Of a stretch of 52,186 nucleotides of DNA, positions 1-7,288 are shown piece after piece. The notes beneath the pieces are model-generated. The model was not told the origin of the DNA. It ran no database searches and saw nothing but the letters and a program-made list of their open reading frames with translations. Location: assembly GCA_945913015.1 (NCBI GenBank), contig CAMECH010000017.1, positions 1 through 52,186 of the forward strand, read 5' to 3'. Position numbers and translations under genes: made by a program. The stretch comes from an uncultured Bacteroides sp. Its GTDB lineage: Bacteria > Bacillota > Clostridia > Lachnospirales > Lachnospiraceae. Position 1 is the stretch's first letter, and every line of letters begins with the position of its first letter.

Positions 1-41
1 TTTGCAACATGGAATAATATAGAAATGGAGGAAAAATTTTC

Positions 42-599
42 ATGCGAGCAACAGGCATAGTGAGGCGGATAGATGATCTGGGGAGAATTGTAATACCGAA
101 AGAAATCAGAAGAACTTTAAGATTCAGGGAGTCAGACCCGATTGAGATTTTTACGGGAGGTGAGGGTGAGATTATTTTGAAGAAATACTCACCGATAGGC
201 GAGCTTGGAACATTTGCAAGGCAGTATGCAGAGACTCTTGCGCAGACGACAGGGCATATCGTATGCGTTACGGACCGTGACCGTGTTATTGCAGTATCGG
301 GAGGAGATAAAAAGAATCTTCTTGGAAAGTCAATCAGTAAAGGACTTGAAGAGGCAATAGAAGAGCGTGAAAATATTACGGCTAAAAAAGGCGATAATGA
401 ATTTATCAATATTACAAATGATGCACAGGGGAACATGGAGGATTACGCGGAACAGGCAATAAGTCCGATTTTGTGTGAAGGTGATGCGATTGGCGCAGTG
501 ATTATCACAAGCAGGGATGCAAAGTGTAAGTTTGGCGACACAGAAAAGAAGCTGGTACATTCAGCGGCAGCATTTCTTGGAAAACAGATGGAGTCATAG
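42..599 (+). CDS. spoVT: Stage V sporulation protein T
   Basis: SpoVT is a forespore transcription factor that tunes the late sigma-G regulon; it has an N-terminal AbrB-type swapped-hairpin DNA-binding domain and a C-terminal GAF domain. Here residues 1-50 carry the AbrB signature (MRATGIVRRIDDLGRIVIPKE) and residues 55-180 fit the GAF half. The length of 185 aa is close to the family norm. The ATG follows AATGGAGGAAAA. It heads the conserved run to mazG, rqcP, yabP/Q, divIC and spoIIE, which supports orthology with the Bacillus gene. Only 41 bases of upstream sequence are present, so the promoter cannot be judged. Confidence 0.96.
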   Translation: MRATGIVRRIDDLGRIVIPKEIRRTLRFRESDPIEIFTGGEGEIILKKYSPIGELGTFARQYAETLAQTTGHIVCVTDRDRVIAVSGGDKKNLLGKSISKGLEEAIEERENITAKKGDNEFINITNDAQGNMEDYAEQAISPILCEGDAIGAVIITSRDAKCKFGDTEKKLVHSAAAFLGKQMES

Positions 600-600
600 T

Positions 601-728
601 GTGAAAAATATGCCCGATGGCATATTTTTCACACGGCTGTTTGTGCCGCAGGCGCCACAAACAAGCCATTATCGCAGAGCCAAATCTGATATTTGGCTCG
701 CGATTTCGCAGACGCTTTGGCGTCTGCG
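601..728. repeat. Array of four consecutive hairpins
   Basis: Four inverted repeats lie back to back between the spoVT stop and the reverse-strand HD gene: 601-614/619-632 (14 bp perfect, loop CGAT), 635-645/656-667 (one bulged A), 677-685/691-699 (9 bp perfect, loop CTGAT) and 707-715/720-728 (CGCAGACGC/GCGTCTGCG, loop TTTG). None is followed by a T-run on the plus strand. The last unit matches sequence found near other genes in the window. A structured REP-like element is the best description. Confidence 0.7.
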
Positions 729-747
729 GAATGGGGATTAAAATAAA

Positions 748-784
748 AAATCCGTAGCAGTGAAGTTAATACCGCTACGGATTT
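748..784. terminator. Hairpin 3' of the HD hydrolase gene
   Basis: AAATCCGTAGC and GCTACGGATTT form an 11-bp perfect stem around a 15-base loop. The stem overlaps the stop region of the reverse-strand HD gene and has A-rich sequence on its left side, which reads as a U-run on the reverse strand. It could serve both converging genes. Confidence 0.65.
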
Positions 785-1332
785 ATATTTTGACTGCTGA
801 TTTTCCATGTATCTATTGGCTCATAGAGGAAAGGAAGCTCGGTAAGCGGAGTGTCAAGCGATTTGACAAGGCTCTGTACGGCTTTAGGTATCTCTGGTGA
901 AAAATCAAGATACCAGTCAACGGTCTCAAGAATATATCTGCGCTTGAAGTCAGTATCCGTATAAATGGCGGAACGCAGATTGTGAAGCCTGTCCGCTGCC
1001 TTTACGACAAAGGCAATTTTATTCTCTCTGATTGCTTTTGTGTACTCAGATATGACATAACCTTTCTTTTTGGTGAGAAGGATTACGGCCTCAAGGACCT
1101 CAGGTCCTCCGATTGCAGCTATCTCGTCTTCGGTGGCATCGGTGTCTTCAAGTAAATCGTGAAAAAGTGCAGTAATAACATAGTCGGTGCCATATCCCCA
1201 GTCCCTTACAATCTGTGCGACAGCAACAGGGTGGGTAATGTATGGTTTGCCTTCTATTCTTGTCTGCCCTTCATGCTTGGAGGTTGCAAAATCTAATGCT
1301 TTTTTGTATAAATCTTCGTCAATTTTTACCAT
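775..1332 (-). CDS. HD-domain (p)ppGpp-hydrolase-like protein
   Basis: A stand-alone HD-domain phosphohydrolase of the SpoT/MESH1 type. Visible motifs are GQTR and YITHPVAVA near residues 22-38, FHDLLEDT with the HD pair at 58-59, and ADRLHNLR around residue 112, all of which match the metal-binding helices of RelA/SpoT hydrolase domains. There is no synthetase, TGS or ACT domain in its 185 residues. Known relatives hydrolyse (p)ppGpp or related nucleotides; the substrate here is inferred. It is an isolated gene transcribed against its neighbours and interrupts the usual spoVT-mazG spacing. Confidence 0.85.
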   Translation of the reverse strand: MVKIDEDLYKKALDFATSKHEGQTRIEGKPYITHPVAVAQIVRDWGYGTDYVITALFHDLLEDTDATEDEIAAIGGPEVLEAVILLTKKKGYVISEYTKAIRENKIAFVVKAADRLHNLRSAIYTDTDFKRRYILETVDWYLDFSPEIPKAVQSLVKSLDTPLTELPFLYEPIDTWKISSQNINP

Positions 1333-1403
1333 TGCTTTACCATCCGTGGTATGTTTATGAGTTTATAAAAGTTATAACATGTGATAGTATATAGATAAAT
1401 GAT

Positions 1404-1430
1404 AATATATACATTACAATATATACATTA
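1404..1430. repeat. 13-bp direct repeat in AT-rich mazG leader
   Basis: The 13-mer AATATATACATTA occurs at 1404-1416 and again at 1418-1430, inside a very AT-rich spacer between the HD gene and mazG. It could be part of divergent promoters or simple low-complexity sequence. Confidence 0.4.
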
Positions 1431-1485
1431 TATATAAATATAAAATATTAATCAACAACAGATTAAGAGAGGAAATATAATTTTA

Positions 1486-2001
1486 ATGAACGAAAAGTAT
1501 ATTAAAGAGCATTATGGCTGGGAAGACGTTATTGCAATTGTGGCCAGGTTAAGAGATGAGGACGGATGTCCGTGGGACAGGGAGCAGACCCATGAAAGTA
1601 TGGAAAAATGCCTGCGCGATGAATGTGCAGAGGTTATAGAGGCGGTTGGGCGAAGAGACTATCTTAATCTTAGAGAGGAGCTTGGTGATGTGCTTCTGCA
1701 GGTGTTGATGCATGCAAGAATTGCGGAGGAATCAGGGGAATTTACACTTGATGATGTGATTAATGAGCTTGGGAAAAAGCTTATACGGAGACATCCGCAT
1801 GTATTTGGCGATGAGGAGCATCTTGATGATGCTAAGGCCGGGCTGTCACGATGGAACTCAATGAAACGCAAGGAAAAGCTTGAACGCCTCAAGGAATACG
1901 AGGAATGGGTCAAGGCCGGCAAAATCGACAAGGCAGCAATGGAACATTACAGGGAAGAACTCATTGAAAAGGGCATTTTGGATGCAGAAAGTGATTTGTG
2001 A
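1486..2001 (+). CDS. mazG: MazG nucleotide pyrophosphohydrolase
   Basis: MazG-family NTP pyrophosphohydrolases clear non-canonical or oxidised nucleoside triphosphates. The 171-aa product has one MazG domain, with CPWDREQTHESM near residue 30 and EECAEVIEA/EELGDVLLQ-type acidic helices (here DECAEVIEA and REELGDVLLQ) that bind Mg2+. The Bacillus homologue YabN carries an extra N-terminal methylase domain that is absent here, a common situation in Clostridia. The ATG follows AGAGAGGAAATATAATTTTA. Its position between spoVT and hup/rqcP matches conserved synteny. Confidence 0.93.
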   Translation: MNEKYIKEHYGWEDVIAIVARLRDEDGCPWDREQTHESMEKCLRDECAEVIEAVGRRDYLNLREELGDVLLQVLMHARIAEESGEFTLDDVINELGKKLIRRHPHVFGDEEHLDDAKAGLSRWNSMKRKEKLERLKEYEEWVKAGKIDKAAMEHYREELIEKGILDAESDL

Positions 2002-2074
2002 TTAGAAAATTTTGTAAAAAATGTTGAAAAAAGTGATTTTAAATGACATAATTTGATGAAAATGCCGATTTTTC

Positions 2075-2103
2075 TTGACAAACTATGTTTTTAAGAGTAT
2101 AAC
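2075..2103 (+). promoter_or_regulatory. Sigma-A promoter of hup
   Basis: TTGACA at 2075-2080 and TATAAC at 2098-2103 are separated by exactly 17 bases. This near-consensus promoter leaves a leader of roughly 50 bases before the hup start, as expected for an abundant nucleoid protein. Confidence 0.85.
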
Positions 2104-2161
2104 TAAGCTAGTTGGGCGTGTATCAACAAAATATAATCCGAATGAGGAGGAGTTTATCAAG

Positions 2162-2443
2162 ATGAATAAGACAGAATTAGTTGCTGCAATGTCAGCAAAG
2201 TCAGAGTTGACAAAGAAGGATAGCGAGAAGGCTTTAAAGGCATTTATGGAAGTTGTTGCTGAGGAGTTAAAGAAGGGCGAGAAGATTCAGCTTGTTGGCT
2301 TCGGTACTTTTGAAGTTGCAAAGAGAGCTGCAAGAACAGGTAAGAACCCACAGACAGGCAAGGCTATCAAGATTCCAGCTACAAAGGCACCTAAGTTCAA
2401 GGCTGGTAAGGCACTTAAGGAAACTGTTAACAAGAAGAAGTAA
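2162..2443 (+). CDS. hup: HU-family DNA-binding protein
   Basis: HU is the small basic histone-like protein that bends and compacts DNA. The 93-aa product begins MNKTELVAAM and contains the diagnostic GFGTFEV and RTGKNPQTGK arm motif, with a lysine-rich C-terminus. The ATG at 2162 is chosen because AATGAGGAGG lies just upstream and the promoter at 2075-2103 would place upstream in-frame codons within the promoter itself. It has its own promoter and terminator, so it is an independent unit set inside the mazG-rqcP synteny, an arrangement seen in other Clostridia. Confidence 0.97.
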   Translation: MNKTELVAAMSAKSELTKKDSEKALKAFMEVVAEELKKGEKIQLVGFGTFEVAKRAARTGKNPQTGKAIKIPATKAPKFKAGKALKETVNKKK

Positions 2444-2470
2444 TTCATCTGACAGCAAATATGTAAGAAC

Positions 2471-2500
2471 CGCCGGAACAATGTGTTCCGGCGATTTTTT
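2471..2500 (+). terminator. Terminator of hup
   Basis: CGCCGGAACA and TGTTCCGGCG form a perfect 10-bp stem with loop ATG, followed by ATTTTTT. This is a textbook intrinsic terminator 27 bases after the hup stop. Confidence 0.92.
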
Positions 2501-2527
2501 AAGTTTGCGCTAGAAATGGAGATTAGT

Positions 2528-2767
2528 ATGAGGCTGGATAAATATCTTAAGGTTTCAAGATTAATTAAAAGGCGTACGGTTGCCAATGATGCGTGTGATG
2601 CAGGGCGTGTCATTGTAAATGACAAGGTGGTAAAGGCATCATATGATGTCAAAGAAGGCGACGTTATTGAGATTCAGTTCGGCAATAAATCGGTTAAAGT
2701 GCGGGTTACGGATATTAAGGAGACTACTAAAAAAGAAGAAGCTAAGGATATGTTTGAATACTTATAA
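2528..2767 (+). CDS. rqcP: S4-domain ribosome quality-control factor RqcP
   Basis: RqcP (YabO) is a small S4-domain protein that binds obstructed 50S subunits and supports alanine tailing by RqcH. The 79-aa product starts MRLDKYLKVSRLIKRR, the canonical S4 opening, and ends with a TTKKEEAKDMFEYL tail like Bacillus YabO. The ATG at 2528 follows AAATGGAGATTAGT, and the gene starts just after the hup terminator. Neighbouring yabP and yabQ confirm identity. mutS2, encoded at 36.1-38.5 kb, is also linked to stalled-ribosome rescue in Bacillus. Confidence 0.93.
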   Translation: MRLDKYLKVSRLIKRRTVANDACDAGRVIVNDKVVKASYDVKEGDVIEIQFGNKSVKVRVTDIKETTKKEEAKDMFEYL

Positions 2768-2841
2768 AAAGTATCATATTTTCCATGAGGCCTGTATATA
2801 TTTTATTAATAACCATATGGCAGGTATGAAGGGGAATGTGA

Positions 2842-3129
2842 ATGGAAGAAAAGGCAAGACTGGCAAGAAAACATGCATTTTCGATGGAAAATCGCGAAAG
2901 GGCACAGATAACGGGTGTAAATGATGTGATTTCATTTGACCTTGAAAAAGTGATTCTGGAAACAGATTACGGCATGGTGCTGATAAAGGGTGATGATTTG
3001 CATGTCAGGCGTCTTTCGGTTGAAAAAGGCGAGGTTGACCTTGACGGACGAATTGATGCTGTGGAATATTCAGAAATCAGCAGCTACGCAAAGAAAGGTG
3101 AATCCGTGATTGCGAGGCTGTTTAAATGA
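2842..3129 (+). CDS. yabP: Sporulation protein YabP
   Basis: YabP is a small YabP/YqfC-family protein made in the mother cell and needed for normal spore formation in Bacillus. The 95-aa product contains the family core around ISFDLEKVILET and LIKGDDLHVRRLSVEKGEV. The ATG follows GAAGGGGAATGTGA. Its stop overlaps the yabQ start in an ATGA junction, so the two are translationally coupled. In Bacillus the pair is sigma-E dependent; no convincing sigma-E promoter was identified here by eye. Confidence 0.93.
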   Translation: MEEKARLARKHAFSMENRERAQITGVNDVISFDLEKVILETDYGMVLIKGDDLHVRRLSVEKGEVDLDGRIDAVEYSEISSYAKKGESVIARLFK

Positions 3130-3602
3130 GTGCGCTTATAACATGGGAATGGGGATATCTTCTGGCTTCCATGATGTGGGGCATGGCACTTGCTTTATGT
3201 TATGATTTTATACGCATTTTCAGACGCATAGTTGCGCACAGCGGTACGGTCTGGATATTTGTTGAGGATATTGTTTTCTGGATGTGCTGCGGATTTGCAG
3301 TTTTTCATGTTACATTTCTTATAAATGACGGGATTGTGAGAAGCTTCTCAATAGTTGGGTTTATTCTTGGGGCGTTCATTTACAGAGTTGCAACAAACGA
3401 CTGGCTTGTGGAAATTATTACCGTATTAGTGAATTTTATACTTAAACCGTTGAAAATATTGATTAAATATTCTAAAATTATTTTTGGGAAAATTGGCTGC
3501 GGTTTTAAAAAACTGCATTTTAAAGCAAAGGTGACGATTAATGAGAAAGTTCGAGACAAAACAGGGAAGGCAGGCAAGACTGAAAAGACAAAGGCGTTCT
3601 AA
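3126..3602 (+). CDS. yabQ: Spore cortex membrane protein YabQ
   Basis: YabQ is a polytopic membrane protein of the mother cell required for cortex assembly. The 158-aa product shows about four hydrophobic segments (near residues 8-28, 45-66, 72-88 and 95-115) and a very basic C-terminal tail. The start overlaps the yabP stop by four bases. The last 62 bases overlap the start of divIC in another frame, which is unusually long for this junction. Confidence 0.9.
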   Translation: MSALITWEWGYLLASMMWGMALALCYDFIRIFRRIVAHSGTVWIFVEDIVFWMCCGFAVFHVTFLINDGIVRSFSIVGFILGAFIYRVATNDWLVEIITVLVNFILKPLKILIKYSKIIFGKIGCGFKKLHFKAKVTINEKVRDKTGKAGKTEKTKAF

Positions 3603-3879
3603 CATGATTGCGATGTTAGCTGCAATTGCCATTGTTTTTGTCCTGAGCATCATTGTCCTGAATGGCAGAAAGTCGCTTGAGGCCAAGGGGAATGAATATG
3701 AATCAAGGAGGGCAGAGCTTTCACAGCAGATTGCCCAGGAAGAATCAAGGAGCCAGTCACTCGAAGAATACAGAAAATATGTAAAGACCAAGAAATATGT
3801 CGAGGAGATGGCAAAGAATAAATTTGGATTATTATATCCGGATGAGATTATTTTCCGTTCGGAAGGTTCTGATAAATAA
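3541..3879 (+). CDS. divIC: Septum formation initiator DivIC/FtsB
   Basis: DivIC (FtsB family) is a bitopic division protein working with FtsL and DivIB. The 112-aa product has a basic cytoplasmic N-terminus, one membrane segment at about residues 22-41 and an extracytoplasmic coiled coil at about 45-90, ending in the family-typical KYVEEMAKNKFGLLYPDE. The ATG at 3541 follows AAGGTGACGATTA, a good RBS, and sits inside the 3' end of yabQ. A later ATG at 3604 would remove the basic N-terminus and has no RBS, so the overlapping start is preferred. Confidence 0.92.
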   Translation: MRKFETKQGRQARLKRQRRSNMIAMLAAIAIVFVLSIIVLNGRKSLEAKGNEYESRRAELSQQIAQEESRSQSLEEYRKYVKTKKYVEEMAKNKFGLLYPDEIIFRSEGSDK

Positions 3880-3898
3880 TTAAATACGTACAATGATG

Positions 3899-3931
3899 AC
3901 CGCAGCGGATTGTATTACGCTGTGGTTTTTT
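3899..3931 (+). terminator. Terminator after divIC
   Basis: ACCGCAGCG (3899-3907) pairs with CGCTGTGGT (3918-3926) across a 10-base loop, including one G-T pair, and is followed by TTTTT. It closes the rqcP-divIC transcription unit ahead of the spoIIE promoter. Confidence 0.85.
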
Positions 3932-3997
3932 GTCGAGCAAAAATGCTGTATCCGGAATACGTTTTGACAAATATCTCCATAACGGCGTAGGTATAAT
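3929..3997 (+). promoter_or_regulatory. Spo0A-type promoter of spoIIE
   Basis: TTGACA (3964-3969) and TATAAT (3992-3997) are both perfect sigma-A hexamers but are 22 bases apart, too far for ordinary sigma-A use. The same 21-22 base spacing is the hallmark of Bacillus spoIIE and spoIIG promoters, which need phosphorylated Spo0A. The -35 region is embedded in TTTTGACAAA (3962-3971), the reverse complement of the 0A-box core TTTGTCAAAA, and a second box-like TTTGTCGA lies at 3929-3936. Confidence 0.82.
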
Positions 3998-4051
3998 GGC
4001 GTGAAAGGGCGAAAAACAAAGTTTAAACAACGCCTCTTAATGGAGGAAAAG

Positions 4052-5152
4052 ATGGAGACAGATGATATTAAGATTTCGTATTCAAGGGGAAAACTTGAAG
4101 AATCCGCAAGGACATTCAGAAAGCTTGGGGAATCATGCGCAGATTGTGAGATCGCAGAGCAGCTTACAATGATGGCGGATGTGCTTGAAGACTGCATTAT
4201 GACAGGGAATAGTCTGAAAGAACCTGAAAATGGCGTGAAAAACAGCATAGAGAAGAAGCTCGCAAGACGCGGAATAAGGGTGAAAAATCTTTGTATGCTG
4301 GTGCTTAACGACAAGCCGATGGAGGTTGTGATGCAGGCAAGAACTGCAAGACGGGGGAGCATAAGTACCAGAGAAATAGTAAATTGTCTTGAAGAGATGC
4401 TCGGATGCGGGTTTGAGCCTTCTGATGCCAACAGAAGGTTTTTGAATGAGATATATCACGATTACATTTTTATTCAATCACCAAGATACCAGACGATTGT
4501 CGGAAAAGCATTTGTGACATCGAAGGAATCCGGTGTTTCGGGAGATAATTATTCGGTTGCAAATCTTTGCGGAGGGAAACTTGCAGTTACCCTTGCGGAC
4601 GGAATGGGAAGCGGACCGAGGGCACGGCATGAAAGCGGGATTGTTGTCGAACTGCTGGAGCAGAGTCTTGATGCCGGATTTGATGCAAAGTCTGCAATAG
4701 GACTTATTAATGCAGCAATATCATCAGGTAAAAGAGAGTGCAATCCTGTTACGGTAGACACCTGTGTCGTTGACAGATATCTGGGCGTTGCCAGATTTAT
4801 AAAGCTTGGGGCTGCATCCACATTTATTAAGAGGGACGGCTGGGTTGAGATAATCAAATCGACCACACTGCCGATTGGCGTACTTGAAAAAATGGATTAT
4901 GACAGCACGGTAAAAAAGCTCTATGACGGGGATTATATAATAATGGTGAGTGACGGAGTTATTGAGGCACTGGATGGAGAGGATAAGGATGAGCAGATGG
5001 TAAAAATTATTCAGGATATTGATGTTAAGGTGCCGGATATAATTGCACAGAAAATTTTGAAGGAAGTATGTGCGGACAACGATGAAGGTAATGCTGATGA
5101 TATGAGTGTGCTGGTCACAGGCGTGTTTGACACTGCAATTAATATGTATTAA
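4052..5152 (+). CDS. spoIIE: SpoIIE-type PP2C phosphatase, lacking membrane domain
   Basis: SpoIIE dephosphorylates SpoIIAA to release sigma-F in the forespore. The 366-aa product has the SpoIIE PP2C domain: SGDNYSVANLCGG, LADGMGSGPRARHES, VDTCVVDRYLG, MVSDGVIEA and DDMSVLV. The preceding ~145 residues look like the regulatory region. The usual ~10-helix N-terminal membrane domain (whole protein about 800 aa) is absent. The ATG at 4052 follows AATGGAGGAAAAG; an upstream GTG at 4001 would lie before the expected transcription start. Position before tilS-hpt-ftsH and the Spo0A-type promoter support orthology. How it would reach the septum is unclear. Confidence 0.88.
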   Translation: METDDIKISYSRGKLEESARTFRKLGESCADCEIAEQLTMMADVLEDCIMTGNSLKEPENGVKNSIEKKLARRGIRVKNLCMLVLNDKPMEVVMQARTARRGSISTREIVNCLEEMLGCGFEPSDANRRFLNEIYHDYIFIQSPRYQTIVGKAFVTSKESGVSGDNYSVANLCGGKLAVTLADGMGSGPRARHESGIVVELLEQSLDAGFDAKSAIGLINAAISSGKRECNPVTVDTCVVDRYLGVARFIKLGAASTFIKRDGWVEIIKSTTLPIGVLEKMDYDSTVKKLYDGDYIIMVSDGVIEALDGEDKDEQMVKIIQDIDVKVPDIIAQKILKEVCADNDEGNADDMSVLVTGVFDTAINMY

Positions 5153-5228
5153 GATTGTAACATCATAAAGACGCAGGTGTTTTGAGGAGCAATTTTGGAC
5201 ACCGGCTGTGGAACATGGAGATAAAACA

Positions 5229-6665
5229 GTGGATTTTATTGAACGCATCAGTAACGGAATTGAAGAAAACAAGTTGATAAGCCGGAATGACCATATAATT
5301 GCAGGTGTTTCCGGCGGAGCCGATTCAGTCTGTCTTCTTTGTGCACTTGTGAAGCTCAGAGACAGCCTTTTTTTATCGACACCTTTTTTTGAAATATCCG
5401 TTCTGCACGTGAACCACGGCATAAGAGGTGCTGAAGCTGACAGGGATGAAATGTTTGTCGCAAGGCTCTGTGAAAGGCTTGGCGTTGAATTTAGGGCGGT
5501 GCATGCAGATGTGCCGGCATTTGCAAAAAAGGAGCATTTATCGACTGAAGAGGCAGGAAGACTGGTAAGGCATGAGGCATTTGAGAGACGTGTCATGGAA
5601 TTAAAGCAGACAGCTTGTGATATTAATGTCAGGGTAGCTCTTGCGCATCACATGGATGACCAGGCGGAAACTGTGCTTCATAATATGATGCGGGGGAGTG
5701 CGCTTAAAGGGCTTGCAGGAATGTCTCCCGAAAGCACAATGCAGGGCGGATATACAATCATAAGACCTCTTCTTAAAGTGCGCAGATGTGAAATTGAAGA
5801 ATGGCTGTCAAAGCAGGGTCAGGACTTCTGTACAGACAGCACCAATACAGACGGCGAATACACAAGAAACCGCCTGCGCAATACAATTATTCCGATGCTG
5901 ACGAATGACGTGAATGACAATGCCGTGCAGAATATTGCACAGACAGCGGAGTTTATGCGGGAGGCGGAAGAATATATAAGGAAGCAGGCAAAAGCTGTAT
6001 TCGGGAAATGCCGTGTTAAGAAAGATATTCCTGATGAACTGAATCAAAAAAAAATTTATCTTGATGTTTCTGAATTGAAAAAATGTGAAAATATAATACA
6101 AAAATATGTTATTTATGATGCACTGGTTCAGACAGCCGGGGCTGCAAAGGATATCTGTGCCGTCCATGTATCGGATATTGCGGCGCTTCTGGACAAAAAA
6201 GTCGGAAGCAGTGTAAGCCTGCCGTATTCGGTTGTGGCAAAACGTGAATATGACACCATATGCATAAAGAGTGGCGATGAAAAAATTCCGTCCCTGATGT
6301 GGTATGGTAAATCGGGGTGGTACAGTGCATCCAAAGAGCTTGGGATTAGGAAAGGAGAAAAAACAACTGACTTTCAAGAAAATGACTATACGAAATGTAT
6401 TGATTGTGATAAAATAAAATTTAATCTGCAATTGAGAACAAGGCGGGAAGGCGATTATATCTGCGTGTACAAAGACGGCAGAACAAAAAAGCTGAAAAAT
6501 TTCTTTATAGAACAGAAAATACCGGCGGAGTATCGCGACAGGGTGCTGCTTGTTGCAGACGGAAGTGAAATCGTCTGGGTAGTCGGATTCAGGCTCAGCG
6601 AGGCATATAAGATAAATGAATTAACCAGTAATGCCGTATGCATAAGCGTTGATGCAAAAGAGTGA
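5229..6665 (+). CDS. tilS: tRNA(Ile)-lysidine synthase
   Basis: TilS uses ATP to attach lysine to C34 of the AUA-reading tRNA(Ile), an essential reaction. The PP-loop SGGADS lies at residues 28-33 and the N-terminal ATPase domain continues through LAHHMDDQAETVLHN and RPLL; a C-terminal TilS substrate-binding domain (LRTRREGDYI, IPAEYRDRVLLV) ends the 478 aa. The GTG at 5229 is chosen since GGAG ends eight bases upstream; a GTG at 5208 lacks an RBS. It lies between spoIIE and hpt as in Bacillus. Confidence 0.94.
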   Translation: MDFIERISNGIEENKLISRNDHIIAGVSGGADSVCLLCALVKLRDSLFLSTPFFEISVLHVNHGIRGAEADRDEMFVARLCERLGVEFRAVHADVPAFAKKEHLSTEEAGRLVRHEAFERRVMELKQTACDINVRVALAHHMDDQAETVLHNMMRGSALKGLAGMSPESTMQGGYTIIRPLLKVRRCEIEEWLSKQGQDFCTDSTNTDGEYTRNRLRNTIIPMLTNDVNDNAVQNIAQTAEFMREAEEYIRKQAKAVFGKCRVKKDIPDELNQKKIYLDVSELKKCENIIQKYVIYDALVQTAGAAKDICAVHVSDIAALLDKKVGSSVSLPYSVVAKREYDTICIKSGDEKIPSLMWYGKSGWYSASKELGIRKGEKTTDFQENDYTKCIDCDKIKFNLQLRTRREGDYICVYKDGRTKKLKNFFIEQKIPAEYRDRVLLVADGSEIVWVVGFRLSEAYKINELTSNAVCISVDAKE

Positions 6666-6739
6666 GTGCACGGTCAGCCGGAATCGGAAGCCGGTACTGG
6701 TGAAGAAGAGAATAGCGAAGATATAACAGGAGGACGAAT

Positions 6740-7264
6740 GTGAGTAAGATAGATGTACTAATCAGTGAAGAAGTACTGGATGCACGTATTAATGAACTTG
6801 GCAGACAGATTAGCGAAGATTATGCAGGGCGCAGCGTGCATCTTATCTGTATTTTGAAAGGAAGTATTTTCTTTACCTGTGAACTGGCAAAAAGAATAAC
6901 TGTTCCTGTTACAATTGACTTTATTCAGGCGTCAAGTTATGGTTCATCAACTGTTTCAAGCGGTGTAATCAATATTAAGAAAAAGCCTGATGAGAGTATT
7001 GAGGGCAAAGATGTGATTGTTATTGAAGATATAATAGATTCAGGCAACACACTTTCAAAGCTTGTTCCGTATCTTCAGGAGATGATGCCTTCAAGCCTCA
7101 GGGTATGCACGCTGCTTGACAAACCGGAAAGACGCGAGGTTGATGTCAGGGTGGATTACAACGGGTTTAATATACCGGATGAGTTTGTTGTCGGATATGG
7201 TCTTGACTATGACCAGCAATACAGGAATCTTCCGTATATCGGTGTTTTATCGTTGGATTCTTAA
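6740..7264 (+). CDS. hpt: Hypoxanthine phosphoribosyltransferase
   Basis: Hpt salvages hypoxanthine and guanine to IMP and GMP using PRPP. The 174-aa product carries the PRPP-binding signature VIVIEDIIDSGNTLS near residues 93-107 and the hood motif VVGYGLDYDQQYRNLPYIG at the C-terminus. Translation begins at GTG 6740 behind ACAGGAGGACGAAT; an overlapping ATG two bases earlier runs straight into a stop. It sits in the standard tilS-hpt-ftsH order. Confidence 0.96.
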   Translation: MSKIDVLISEEVLDARINELGRQISEDYAGRSVHLICILKGSIFFTCELAKRITVPVTIDFIQASSYGSSTVSSGVINIKKKPDESIEGKDVIVIEDIIDSGNTLSKLVPYLQEMMPSSLRVCTLLDKPERREVDVRVDYNGFNIPDEFVVGYGLDYDQQYRNLPYIGVLSLDS

Positions 7265-7288
7265 ATATATAGCAGAATGGAGAGATAA

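Noticed and set aside
4724-5596. Long open frame on the reverse strand (290 codons) across spoIIE and tilS
   Set aside because: It lies antisense to two clearly conserved genes, has no RBS, and its translation is rich in Ser, Ile and Asn without any recognisable motif.
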